A stretch of 64,000 nucleotides of DNA, taken from contig JBNKEE010000062.1 in assembly GCA_050288625.1 (NCBI GenBank), positions 1 to 64,000 of the forward strand, written 5' to 3'. Positions 9,256-18,363 of the stretch are shown in pieces. The DNA is from JAAGZL01 sp050288625 (GTDB lineage: Bacteria; Pseudomonadota; Gammaproteobacteria; Chromatiales; Chromatiaceae). Position 1 is the first letter of the stretch; every line of letters begins with the position of its first letter. The notes below the pieces were generated by a model. That model was not told the origin of the DNA, made no database searches, and saw nothing but the letters and a program-made list of their open reading frames with translations. A program made the position numbers and the translations under genes.

Positions 9256-11034
9256 ATGAATTGTATATCTAGACATAAAATCATCGCTGTTCTTGTTATA
9301 TATGGAGTATGCATTTCCCAAGTAGCGTTGGGGGTGGAATATTTTATGCGGGCCGATGGAGAGTCGGATGGTAGTGATGCCGCCGCATCCTGCTCCAGCC
9401 CTGCTACCGCAATGTCTGTTGAAACTCATAATAGGTCAACATTTAGACCCGGAGATATTATTAATCTATGTGATAGTGGCGGGGAGTATAAGTCCAGCAT
9501 AATTGCCCCTTCCAGCGGCTCAGATAAAGATCCTATTATCTACAAAAATGCGCATGGTCATACCCCGGTTATAGATCTAAGCGTAGATGTTGGAGGAGAA
9601 GATGGATGGACTGATATGGGTAATGGCGTCTACCGTAAGAAAGGGTATGGTCGCGTGTTCTGGGAAGATGACGAACCGCTTAAGGCGGCATCGTCTGAGG
9701 CATGCTCCGACGGGAATTGGTATTATCCCATAGGAAGCGGCAAGATTTATTACAGGCCAACAAGTGGAGCTCCTGCGGGTCACTCAATAAGAACCATGTG
9801 GTTTGAGCGCGGATGGAGTCCTTATGGTATTGATCTGAGAAGCAGAAGCAATATAACCGTTCACGGTATTACCATAAACCGTACCGGCGGAGGTATAGGA
9901 CATGGTCAGGATAAATCCTCTCCTGTTACACCGATCAGAAATATTGTTTTACACGATAATAAATTCAATAAATGCATGTGGGCAATATGGAGTCAGGTAT
10001 TTGATGATGGTGTAGAGTCCGATGTGCGTATATATGATAACCATATCGAATATTGCAACAGCGGTATCAGTGCCTGGACCAATAGTGATAGTACTCCAGG
10101 GCATACCCAGCATCATGCAAAATACACCATCACTGGAAATGAGATATTAAATCTTAACTCGCTATCGGATAGCATGATGTGGTCAGATGCTTTATTAAAA
10201 AGCTATTATTACACGGACCATGAGGGTATATCATTCCAGGATGTCAAGGATAGTTTGATAGAAGGTAATACTATTACTACTACCTTTGTGAAGGATATGA
10301 CATCAGACCACTACTGGTGCCGTGCTATCTATCTATATCTTACGAATGGAGATAGCCCAACAACGGGCAACTCAATTTTACGTAACAATATATCCGGACA
10401 TTTTTATCCGTCTATATATATATCCACCGCCAAAGATCACGCAGGATTTGAGAATAATACGATTGCCTATAACGTGATTCATTATGAGTTAGAGGATAAA
10501 GGGCACATATCCTTTGGCGTGAATGCTGCGTCAGATAATCATCTGGTTGGTGTCAATTACTTTGTAAATAACACTGTTGTAAATGCTGTAAAAGGTTTGG
10601 GTATACATAGCGTTAACCGAAGGAACGGAAATTGGGTCATTCGGAATAATATTATTAAATCACATAGTGTTATTCTAATCAGCGACGTAAATAATGAAGG
10701 AGGTATGAAGTTTGATCACAATATGTATCCTGGGGCGGATTGGGGGTTCCAGGTCGGGACCGTAGGTATGAGATATATCACCTGGAGAGATAAATATAAA
10801 TATGACACAGACGGATCAAGTGTTCGTGACCCTCTATTTGTTTCCCCTGAGAATAACTTTCATCTTCGAGTGAGGTCTCCAGCTATTGATGCGGGCGTGT
10901 CTGTGGGATTGCATAGTGATAATGACGGGTCAACTATTTCTGGGGCGCCAGATATTGGTGCTTATGAGTATAAGTCTGATGGTGGTTTTTCACGCGGTTC
11001 GACATTCAATAACACTACGCCCATGGGAAAATAA
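9256..11034 (+). CDS. secreted right-handed beta-helix repeat protein
   Basis: A 592-residue exported protein. The N-terminus has a signal peptide with probable cleavage after ALG near residue 26. From about residue 190 onward there are many short repeats of the N-x-I / I-x-N-N type (such as NNTIAYNVIH and RNNIIKS) typical of parallel beta-helices of the pectate-lyase fold. The end has the ...DIGAYEY motif common in such proteins. In exopolysaccharide loci these folds occur as lyases, epimerases or polymer-binding proteins; I cannot identify catalytic residues. It lies inside the operon between the initiating transferase and an acetyltransferase, so action on the polymer in the periplasm is likely. 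Confidence 0.7.
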   Translation: MNCISRHKIIAVLVIYGVCISQVALGVEYFMRADGESDGSDAAASCSSPATAMSVETHNRSTFRPGDIINLCDSGGEYKSSIIAPSSGSDKDPIIYKNAHGHTPVIDLSVDVGGEDGWTDMGNGVYRKKGYGRVFWEDDEPLKAASSEACSDGNWYYPIGSGKIYYRPTSGAPAGHSIRTMWFERGWSPYGIDLRSRSNITVHGITINRTGGGIGHGQDKSSPVTPIRNIVLHDNKFNKCMWAIWSQVFDDGVESDVRIYDNHIEYCNSGISAWTNSDSTPGHTQHHAKYTITGNEILNLNSLSDSMMWSDALLKSYYYTDHEGISFQDVKDSLIEGNTITTTFVKDMTSDHYWCRAIYLYLTNGDSPTTGNSILRNNISGHFYPSIYISTAKDHAGFENNTIAYNVIHYELEDKGHISFGVNAASDNHLVGVNYFVNNTVVNAVKGLGIHSVNRRNGNWVIRNNIIKSHSVILISDVNNEGGMKFDHNMYPGADWGFQVGTVGMRYITWRDKYKYDTDGSSVRDPLFVSPENNFHLRVRSPAIDAGVSVGLHSDNDGSTISGAPDIGAYEYKSDGGFSRGSTFNNTTPMGK

Positions 11035-11038
11035 GACT

Positions 11039-11629
11039 ATGGAGCGTAGTGAGTTAAAAGACTATCTGCGGGCTGATTTGCATAGATATGAAGGGGTAAA
11101 GGCAAGTTGTTATTTGTTAAAAGCAATTTCATTTTCTCTGCCAGCGTTCAGGTATACCTATTTTCTGCGGCATGCTTCTGTATTCCCTAAATACTCGATT
11201 AGAGGCTTTTTATATAGGATGCTGCTAAACCACTATGGGTATAAATATGGATTTCAGATACTGCCAAATACCAAGATTGGAAAGGGGCTCTATATTGGTC
11301 ATCGTGGACCTGTTGTAATCAATGGCAAGGCTGAGCTTGGTGATAATTGTACACTGGGGCATGTTGTTACCATCGGTCAAACAAATAGAGGCAAGCGGGC
11401 TGGGTGTCCCAAAATAGGTAATAATGTGTGGATTGGTGTTGGTGCTGTAGTGGTGGGAAGGATTGTTGTTGGTGATAATGTCATGATTGCGCCGAACGCA
11501 TTCGTCAATTTTGATGTGCCAGACAACTCCATAGTGGCGGGAAATCCAGCCAAAATCACATCACATGAGAATGCAACGGAAGGCTATATTCGCTATCCAT
11601 TTGACGAGAATGACGGGATTGTTGAGTGA
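11039..11629 (+). CDS. hexapeptide-repeat O-acetyltransferase (serine acetyltransferase-like)
   Basis: About 196 residues with left-handed beta-helix hexapeptide repeats from about residue 80 to 185 (IGKGLYIG, LGDNCTLGH, IGNNVWIG, VGDNVMI, and the closing VAGNPAKI). Enzymes of this type move acetyl from acetyl-CoA to a sugar or to serine; in this locus sugar acetylation is the likely job. The open frame extends far upstream to 10886 but that part overlaps the beta-helix gene and is not protein-like. The ATG at 11039, four bases after the previous stop, is the sensible start. The stop overlaps the next gene's GTG start (GTGA). Confidence 0.82.
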   Translation: MERSELKDYLRADLHRYEGVKASCYLLKAISFSLPAFRYTYFLRHASVFPKYSIRGFLYRMLLNHYGYKYGFQILPNTKIGKGLYIGHRGPVVINGKAELGDNCTLGHVVTIGQTNRGKRAGCPKIGNNVWIGVGAVVVGRIVVGDNVMIAPNAFVNFDVPDNSIVAGNPAKITSHENATEGYIRYPFDENDGIVE

Positions 11630-12399
11630 TTAAGCGCAGTCCTTGGGGTGTTGGGCCATCTATTTTGATGTACCATTCTGTATTGGAACATACAGATGAT
11701 CTTTTCTCAGTCTATGTCGATGATTTTCGCAATCAAATTGATTGGCTTGTCTCGAATGATTTTGAAATCATTGCCCTCGAATCATTGATACGAGCGCTTC
11801 AGGTGCGTGATTATACAAAGTTGCACAAGAAGGTGGTGATAACATTCGATGATGGATATGGGGACTTCGTTACTAATGCATTACCAGTTCTTTTGGAGTA
11901 TGGCGCAACAGCGACTGTTTATCTTGTAACCGGGATGCTTGGCGGTAAGGGAGAGTGGAATAATATTAATGGCGATTGTGCGCCGATAATGACAATGGAT
12001 GAGGCGCGGTACATCAAGGGAAAAGGTATTAGTCTCGGCAGTCATACATCCACGCACGTAGATCTTACGAGCGTGGATGACAAAGAGTTAAGGCATCAAC
12101 TTTCCCGATCATGCGACGTGCTTACCCAGCTTGGTGAATCTTTTTGTACCTTTTCCTATCCTTGGGGTAGGTGGACGCAGCATGCTGCCGAGGCGGTGAA
12201 ATCAGCAGGGTACGAATGTGCCTTAGCAGTGGGAGAGAGTACTCGTATAAATCCCGGTAATCTTTATTGTCTTCCGCGTGTTACTATGATGCGCAATATG
12301 GATGATTTTCAGATGCTTATGTCCCGAACCAGTTTCGAAAAAGAGACGCGTAGGAAATTTTGGATGTTGCGCAGGGTTATTTCCAAGGTTAGAGCATAA
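11626..12399 (+). CDS. polysaccharide deacetylase (NodB homology domain)
   Basis: A 257-residue carbohydrate esterase family 4 type protein. It has TFDDGYGD with the catalytic and metal-binding aspartates, SHTSTH with the H-x3-H metal site, and a FSYPWGRW block corresponding to motif 3. These enzymes remove N-acetyl groups from amino sugars in polymers or precursors. There is no signal peptide, so it probably acts on lipid-linked or nucleotide intermediates in the cytoplasm. The GTG start overlaps the stop of the upstream acetyltransferase, giving translational coupling and suggesting the two tailor the same repeat unit. Confidence 0.87.
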   Translation: MIKRSPWGVGPSILMYHSVLEHTDDLFSVYVDDFRNQIDWLVSNDFEIIALESLIRALQVRDYTKLHKKVVITFDDGYGDFVTNALPVLLEYGATATVYLVTGMLGGKGEWNNINGDCAPIMTMDEARYIKGKGISLGSHTSTHVDLTSVDDKELRHQLSRSCDVLTQLGESFCTFSYPWGRWTQHAAEAVKSAGYECALAVGESTRINPGNLYCLPRVTMMRNMDDFQMLMSRTSFEKETRRKFWMLRRVISKVRA

Positions 12400-12433
12400 A
12401 TGATATGCATTTTATAACGGGTCAACATAAGTA

Positions 12434-13414
12434 ATGACGCAGTCTTCTGACAATCCGACTCCTCAGATACCGAGCGATGAGATACCAGTTCTTCTGACTA
12501 TATTTAATCGTCCAGATAAGACCAGGGCGGTTATCGAAAGCCTACGTAATATCAAACCAAAAAAGCTATTCATATCCGCAGATGGTCCGCGCCAAGGTGT
12601 ACCCGAGGATACGGAAAAGAGTCGTTTGGCCCGTCAAGAGTCTGTAAACATTGATTGGGAATGTGAAGTGCATACCCAGTTTAATGATGAGAATATTGGA
12701 TGTGATCCTGCGGTTTCTTCTGCGATTGGCTGGTTTTTCCAGCATGTTGAGTTCGGGATTATTCTTGAGGATGATTGCTTGGTAAGTGAGCAATATTTTT
12801 CATTTTGTGGAGAGCTGTTGGTTAGATATAAAGATGATGCGCGAATTATGCAGATATCATCTATGTCGCCATATGCCGCTCGTGAATATGAGTATGATTA
12901 CCATTTTAGCAGAGCCTTTTGGTGTAGTGGTGGCTGGGCAACTTGGCGTCGTGCCTGGAAATATTTTACTCCAGATATGATGAGTTATCGTAATAGAGAT
13001 GCGCTCGAAATACTTGGGGCATACTATCCAAATTATGCTAAACGCATAAAGATGTACAGAAGGTTTCTTACATTCAAGGTCGGTCATTTTAATAACTGGG
13101 ATTTCCAATGGAATATGGCGTGCTATGCGCAGAATGGTTTGAGCATAGTTCCAGAAAAAAATCTGATGGTCAATATCGGTTTTGATGAAGATAGCACTCA
13201 TACGCGAGAAGTGAATCCTGTCTATGAGAATATGCAATTTCAGCCGCTGCATTGGCCATTGCGGCACCCTTTGCATGTCTTCGCTGATAGTGAACCAGAG
13301 AAGAGTCTTGAGAAGCGTGTTTTTCAGAGCCTTTCGATAAAGAGTCGATGCATGTATCTATTGCGCCAGCTGATAGGTGCGATTAAATATATTCGCGATA
13401 CTATACCGTATTGA
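12434..13414 (+). CDS. family 2-like glycosyltransferase / nucleotide-diphospho-sugar transferase
   Basis: A 326-residue GT-A fold protein. The start PVLLTIFNRPDKTRAVIESL is the typical first strand and helix of GT2-like enzymes, and FISADGPR is a second strand. ILEDDC serves as the acidic metal and nucleotide site. The middle has several Trp-rich segments (WCSGGWATWRRAW). It probably adds one sugar to the exopolysaccharide repeat unit on the cytoplasmic side. Donor and linkage cannot be told from the sequence. It stands 34 bases after the deacetylase in the same operon. Confidence 0.8.
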   Translation: MTQSSDNPTPQIPSDEIPVLLTIFNRPDKTRAVIESLRNIKPKKLFISADGPRQGVPEDTEKSRLARQESVNIDWECEVHTQFNDENIGCDPAVSSAIGWFFQHVEFGIILEDDCLVSEQYFSFCGELLVRYKDDARIMQISSMSPYAAREYEYDYHFSRAFWCSGGWATWRRAWKYFTPDMMSYRNRDALEILGAYYPNYAKRIKMYRRFLTFKVGHFNNWDFQWNMACYAQNGLSIVPEKNLMVNIGFDEDSTHTREVNPVYENMQFQPLHWPLRHPLHVFADSEPEKSLEKRVFQSLSIKSRCMYLLRQLIGAIKYIRDTIPY

Positions 13415-13468
13415 CAGCCGTTAGGCATTGATATCCTTGTAAAGTCACAGATTAGGAACAGAGTTAGA

Positions 13469-14707
13469 ATGCGCATACTCCATCTTATGACCACGCCTAT
13501 AAGTATCCATGATCTTCAGTCAGGAGGCGCAGGCATTAGTGCAAGCGGAACATGGATGGCAGCGTTGCTAGGAAGAATGTTACAAGATACTGATTACTCT
13601 TTTGCCTGCATTGCATTTGGTAATGTGGATGCGGTACGGGTAATAAAAATGGACCGAATAGTTAGCTATGTTGTTCCGGGTGATCTGATCGGTAGCTCTA
13701 TGAAACATACATTGCCCGTGATCCGTGATTTGATTAACGATTGGAATCCAGATCTGATTCATATGCATGGTACCGAGGCGGCATATGGGCTGTTGACGGC
13801 GCGCAATATGATTGAATGTCCTACGGTGATTAGTCTGCAGGGGCTGTTGGGTCCATACTCGGAATGGTACCACTACTTTGGAAACTTGAGTCTCTTAGAG
13901 ATTTTTCGCATGCATCGCTGGCTGGAGATTCCCACTTTGCGCGGCCATTGGATCAGATTCATAAGAATGAAGAAAATGGCGCAAAGAGAACGGGAAATCA
14001 TTGCTGGGAACAGCTTCTTTATGGGGCGCACAGACTGGGACGAAAGTTACATACGTGCTATAAATCCATCAGCGCAGTATTTCTATGGTGGAGAGATGCT
14101 GCGGGACGCATTTTGGCAAGAGAGATGGGATATCAGGCGGGCCAGACGTTTCCGCATCATCTTTACTAATGCAGGTGGGTATCCTCGGAAAGGGACAGAG
14201 GTTTTGCTGGATGCGGTCAAGCTACTGCGTTCACAATATCCGAATATCCAGGTGACTATTGCTGGAGGGATCAGTAGGAGAAGCGGCTACGGCAGATATT
14301 TGCGAAAGAGGATTGAGGAACTTGGACCGGCAGCTGTAGAGTTGGGGCCGCTAAGTGCCGAGGAGATGGTGAAAGAGTTGGTTGAATCGCATGTCTTTGT
14401 ATCTCCATCCTACATAGACAATAGCCCAAATTCTGTCTGTGAGGCGCAGTTGCTAGGCATGCCGGTTGTTTCTACATATACCGGAGGGGTGCCAAGCCTG
14501 ATCAATGAAGGTCAGACAGGGTTGTTTTTCCCCACAGGAGATGTCCCCATGCTTGCTGCAAGGCTGCGAGAGATTTTTGAAGATGACGATCTGGCGGTGC
14601 GGCTGGGTGATCAGGCGCGTGATGTGGCGAGTGGGAGACATGATCCGGAATTAATTATTAATGATATAGTGTCAGCATATAATATGGTGCTAGGGAATGC
14701 TGTGTGA
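13469..14707 (+). CDS. family 4 glycosyltransferase (GT-B fold)
   Basis: A 412-residue GT-B enzyme. The N-terminal domain ends around DLIHMHGTEA. The C-terminal GT1-type domain contains GGYPRKGTEVLLDAV and the donor-binding stretch FVSPSYIDNSPNSVCEAQLLGMPVV-like block with its E-x7-E pattern near residues 312-325, the standard retaining GT4 signature. Likely adds a sugar to the lipid-linked repeat unit. It follows the GT2-like gene by 54 bases and probably belongs to the same transcript. Confidence 0.88.
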   Translation: MRILHLMTTPISIHDLQSGGAGISASGTWMAALLGRMLQDTDYSFACIAFGNVDAVRVIKMDRIVSYVVPGDLIGSSMKHTLPVIRDLINDWNPDLIHMHGTEAAYGLLTARNMIECPTVISLQGLLGPYSEWYHYFGNLSLLEIFRMHRWLEIPTLRGHWIRFIRMKKMAQREREIIAGNSFFMGRTDWDESYIRAINPSAQYFYGGEMLRDAFWQERWDIRRARRFRIIFTNAGGYPRKGTEVLLDAVKLLRSQYPNIQVTIAGGISRRSGYGRYLRKRIEELGPAAVELGPLSAEEMVKELVESHVFVSPSYIDNSPNSVCEAQLLGMPVVSTYTGGVPSLINEGQTGLFFPTGDVPMLAARLREIFEDDDLAVRLGDQARDVASGRHDPELIINDIVSAYNMVLGNAV

Positions 14708-14779
14708 TCGTTTCCTGGTAAGGGATTTGCTGGAGAGGATGCTCCAAGAGAAATTCTAGAGAAACAATCGGGTGATTAT

Positions 14780-15589
14780 ATGAAGAAGGCTGTTGTAACT
14801 ATAGCGGTGGGGGAAAAATTCCAGAGATTGCATAATCATGTAGCTCCAATAAACCGTATATGGATGGATCGCTGGGGATGGGATTCCATAGTCATTGATA
14901 TGATCCCCGACGATTTTCAGGCGATGTATGAAGGTAAGGGTAAGTCCTTTGGTTGGATTTGCCTTATGTATAAGCTGATGATTCCATCGCTTTTTCGGAA
15001 CTATGATGTTGTTGCTTTCCTTGATGGTGATTGTGTCATCAACCCAAATGCAGGATGTTTGAGTGAATATGTGGATAAGATCCCAAGCGGTGGATTTGCC
15101 GGGGTGCAGGATGTTTCTTACGAAGAGCGAGAACTATTTCCTAACTGGAATCATTACTATTACGATGATTTGCGGGTGCGAGGGTATCAGTCAAATCCGC
15201 CATTTCCGAAGCAACATGCCAATGCTGGGTTGTTGCTATATAGGCCAAATGAGATTTGGGAGAGATGGCAGGAGTTGCTGCACGTAGATGTTGAAGGTGG
15301 TCTTACCGTGGAGAATCGTATAAACGTATATGAGGTACAGGAAGGCAGATGTTTTTTTATGCCGGAACATTGGCATGTTTTGTGGCTATATGAAAGAGTG
15401 CGCCGTGGGTGGTCGAAAGGATCGTACAGCAATAGATTTTCCAGAAAAATGAACGGGATATTGTTGGGGATGACAGAGCGAGACAAGGTGCATGCAGTTT
15501 TAGAGAGTGTTTCCATGATTCATTTTGCTTTTGAACATCAAAAAATGATGTTGGTAGATCCCGCACGTATTTCATTGAAAGAGAATTAG
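14780..15589 (+). CDS. putative nucleotide-sugar transferase, GT-A-like
   Basis: A 269-residue protein I do not recognise at gene level. The segment YDVVAFLDGDCVIN near residues 75-88 holds a D-G-D motif of the DxD kind used by GT-A glycosyltransferases to bind metal and UDP-sugar, and ANAGLLLYRPNEIWERW resembles the GT8/GT77-like group. There is no signal peptide or membrane segment. Its position between two glycosyltransferases supports a sugar-transfer role. Donor, acceptor and exact family remain unknown. Confidence 0.6.
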   Translation: MKKAVVTIAVGEKFQRLHNHVAPINRIWMDRWGWDSIVIDMIPDDFQAMYEGKGKSFGWICLMYKLMIPSLFRNYDVVAFLDGDCVINPNAGCLSEYVDKIPSGGFAGVQDVSYEERELFPNWNHYYYDDLRVRGYQSNPPFPKQHANAGLLLYRPNEIWERWQELLHVDVEGGLTVENRINVYEVQEGRCFFMPEHWHVLWLYERVRRGWSKGSYSNRFSRKMNGILLGMTERDKVHAVLESVSMIHFAFEHQKMMLVDPARISLKEN

Positions 15590-15746
15590 TGGTCTGGTCA
15601 AGTATAGATCTAGGTGTAAAAATAGTTTTTGATGAATTTCATATGGATGTGATTATATGGGACAAACAGTTCAATTCTGTATGGTTCGCAATATAAAAAA
15701 CACGGAGATGATACTTGTTGACTCTGTGCTGGCATACGGGTGATCA

Positions 15747-16931
15747 ATGTCTCAGAAGATGAATATTGTGTTTACCGGTGGCTTTACATATCCTAGAGGA
15801 ATGGCTGCCACAAAGCGTATCCAGAACCTTATTGATGCACTCAAAGATTCACCGGATATTGATGTGCGGGTGATTATTCAGCGTCAATCTATGCATGATG
15901 CTGCTGCGCGAGGGGAGTATGCCGGTACACCCTACGAGATAATTATGGGCGATCTCTTCCGGGTCAAGATGTTTCTTGCTTTACCACTCTTATACTATAA
16001 GACGATTGCCGCTTTGAGAAATGCCCGTAGACAAAGTTATAAAAATATAATCTATTTCTACGGTCCTATCTTTGTTGATAGCATTGTGCCCCTATATTGT
16101 GCGCGCATGCTTGGATATAAGATTATCTTCGATGTGACTGAGGATTTTGGTCTGGCAAAGGATGTGTCTCGCTCTTTATATCAGCATATAAGAAGTAGTA
16201 TCGCAAACAGGATTTCCTATCAGATTAAGAATCTCGCATCAGGTATTATCGTTATCAGCTCTTATCTGGAAAAACAGATCAAGCTGTTTACCAAGGGCAA
16301 GGTGCCGATGCACTACATGCCGATCTCTGTGGATGTTGATCGCTTCCAAAATTATAAGCAAAGTTGTAAATCAGCCGGATCACTTTTTTATGCGGGTAGT
16401 TTTGGCAAAAAAGATGGAGTGCTTGTATTGTTGGATGCGTTTGATAAATTGGCTGGGAAATACGCTGAGGTTCGTCTGGTCCTTACCGGACGTGGAGATG
16501 AGATGGCGATGCGCGAATTTTTTGCACGTGTTGATGCGTCTCCATATAAAGAGCGGATAGAGTATAAAGGCTATCTGAGTGATGAGGATTATCATTCATT
16601 GTTAAGTGAGATAGATATTCCCTGCATGACCAGGGTAGATCTGGCCTTTGCGCAGGCTGGATTTCCATTTAAGTTGGGGGAATATCTTGCGACCGGCAGG
16701 CCTGTTATTGCGTCCAGAGTATCTGATGTGGATAGATTTCTTACAGATAGAGATAATGCCATGTTGGTAGAGGCAGGCTCTAGTGATGAAGTATGTGCGG
16801 CGGTGGAATTTTTATTGGATAATCCTGAAGATGCAGCAAATATTGGCGAAAAAGGGCGCGCTGTTGCCAAGAGGTTTTTCGATAACAAGCAGCAAGGGAG
16901 TGACTTTGTTGACTTCCTTGGTCGTATCTAA
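15747..16931 (+). CDS. family 4 glycosyltransferase (WbuB-like)
   Basis: A 394-residue GT-B enzyme. The N-terminal glycine-rich loop FTGGFTYPRGMAATKR is typical for acceptor-domain starts, and the C-terminal domain has SLFYAGSFGKKDGVLVLLDA and KLGEYLATGRPVIA with the catalytic acidic residues. It likely adds a sugar to the repeat unit at the inner leaflet. A 157-bp gap precedes it with no clear structure. The start codon ATG at 15747 has GGGTGA a few bases before it; a second in-frame ATG lies shortly after. It ends 11 bases before the flippase gene. Confidence 0.86.
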   Translation: MSQKMNIVFTGGFTYPRGMAATKRIQNLIDALKDSPDIDVRVIIQRQSMHDAAARGEYAGTPYEIIMGDLFRVKMFLALPLLYYKTIAALRNARRQSYKNIIYFYGPIFVDSIVPLYCARMLGYKIIFDVTEDFGLAKDVSRSLYQHIRSSIANRISYQIKNLASGIIVISSYLEKQIKLFTKGKVPMHYMPISVDVDRFQNYKQSCKSAGSLFYAGSFGKKDGVLVLLDAFDKLAGKYAEVRLVLTGRGDEMAMREFFARVDASPYKERIEYKGYLSDEDYHSLLSEIDIPCMTRVDLAFAQAGFPFKLGEYLATGRPVIASRVSDVDRFLTDRDNAMLVEAGSSDEVCAAVEFLLDNPEDAANIGEKGRAVAKRFFDNKQQGSDFVDFLGRI

Positions 16932-16942
16932 GCGATACTCCA

Positions 16943-18280
16943 GTGAGTGGCGATAGAAAAAATGCTAACGGGGAGGTTGGTATAGGATCGTCCTCAATCC
17001 TGAATAAGATATCTGACCGTGTTGCCAGCAAGATGGCAAATAATCGCCAGACCATAAAATCTATTGTGGCGCTCATGAGTAGCAATCTGCTGGCCGCAGT
17101 GCTAACTGCTATCGGCGGATTATTGGTAGCACATTATTTAGGCCCGGATGTGACCGGGGCATTTCGTGCCTACACGATTCCATTAACATACCTGATCTTC
17201 ATGCATCTCGGTACCTGGGATGGCCTCTGGAGGCAGATACCGTATTATGTTGGCAAAGATGATCCTAAGCAGGTCGAGGGGATAGCCTCTGCAGCGGGAG
17301 CCTTTAACCTTATTATCTCTATTGTGGTATCTATTGGCTTCGTAGGCTGTGCGGTTTATAGCTTTATCCACGATGATATGTTTGGGGTGTTTGGCTGGTT
17401 GTCGCAGGTGCTTGCTTGTTGGAAGACTTTTTATGGTGGATATCTTTCCTCTACCTATCGCACTCTGCATAATTTTGTCAGTCTGTCCAGGATTCAGGCC
17501 GCCCAGGCATTGCTGGCGTTTGGGATGGTATTTCTGCTGCCGTTTCTAAAGTTCTATGGTCTTTGCGCTCGTGTGGCTGCTCCATCCTTCCTCGTGGTCC
17601 TTCTGTTTCATAGATTCAGGCCGCTTAAGATAAAGTATCGCTTTAAACCTGAGGTATTATTTGATCTGATCAAAATAGGCCTCCCATTTAGTTTTTGGGG
17701 GAACATTTACACATCCGTTTGGGTTGCATCTGAAAGTGCCTTGGTGTTTTACCTGGATGGTACAAGTGCGCTTGGGCTATTTACTGTCGCCGTCGTTATG
17801 CGGTCAGCAATGAGCACCCTGCCAAACTCCATATGGCAGGTCTTGACTCCGCGTGTGGTTACATCTTATGCCAAGGATGGCAGTGTGCGTAAGGCAAATG
17901 GACGCATTGTCTGGGTTACGGCCAGTCTTGTGGTTTGTATGCTGCTGCTGGCGTATGTTGGTGCATATCTGCTTGAGTGGTTTGTGCCTTACTTTATCCC
18001 AATGTATGTGGATGGTGTCTCGGTAATGAAGGTTTGTCTCTGGTTCGCTGCTGTCGAAGCGGCCTTCCTTCCGATAAATATCCTTTTTGCAACCGGTAGG
18101 CCGTGGTTGTTTGGGCGTGGTGTTATTGCTGGGGTTATAGTGTTTCCAATAGCAACTTATTTTCTGGAGCCCATGATTGGTGGATTACTCGCGGTCGCGG
18201 TTGGATCTTTGTTGGGGAGAGTGGCAAGGACCTTAGCTGCCTATGTTGATTTGGCCGTTCTAGCTAGGCAAGATGGGTGA
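16943..18280 (+). CDS. oligosaccharide flippase family protein (Wzx-like)
   Basis: A 445-residue polytopic membrane protein with about 12 hydrophobic segments. The first one begins at IKSIVALMSSNLLAAVLTAI, and the AHYLGPDVTGAFRAY loop is typical of the polysaccharide-exporter branch of the MOP superfamily. It would move the completed lipid-linked repeat unit to the periplasmic face. The GTG at 16943 gives a hydrophilic N-terminal tail of about 37 residues; an in-frame ATG at 17033 would remove most of it, and I cannot decide between them. Its neighbour at 18364 is the expected polymerase partner. Confidence 0.83.
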   Translation: MSGDRKNANGEVGIGSSSILNKISDRVASKMANNRQTIKSIVALMSSNLLAAVLTAIGGLLVAHYLGPDVTGAFRAYTIPLTYLIFMHLGTWDGLWRQIPYYVGKDDPKQVEGIASAAGAFNLIISIVVSIGFVGCAVYSFIHDDMFGVFGWLSQVLACWKTFYGGYLSSTYRTLHNFVSLSRIQAAQALLAFGMVFLLPFLKFYGLCARVAAPSFLVVLLFHRFRPLKIKYRFKPEVLFDLIKIGLPFSFWGNIYTSVWVASESALVFYLDGTSALGLFTVAVVMRSAMSTLPNSIWQVLTPRVVTSYAKDGSVRKANGRIVWVTASLVVCMLLLAYVGAYLLEWFVPYFIPMYVDGVSVMKVCLWFAAVEAAFLPINILFATGRPWLFGRGVIAGVIVFPIATYFLEPMIGGLLAVAVGSLLGRVARTLAAYVDLAVLARQDG

Positions 18281-18363
18281 TGTTTGTGCTTAAATTATTA
18301 CGTAAGTGTGGGGGCTCAAATGATTGAGTTAATATATTTGGCGCGAAAAAATTTGCTCTAGTT

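Noticed and set aside
10886..11038. Upstream extension of the acetyltransferase gene
   Set aside because: It overlaps the end of the beta-helix gene and its translation does not match the family; the ATG at 11039 fits.
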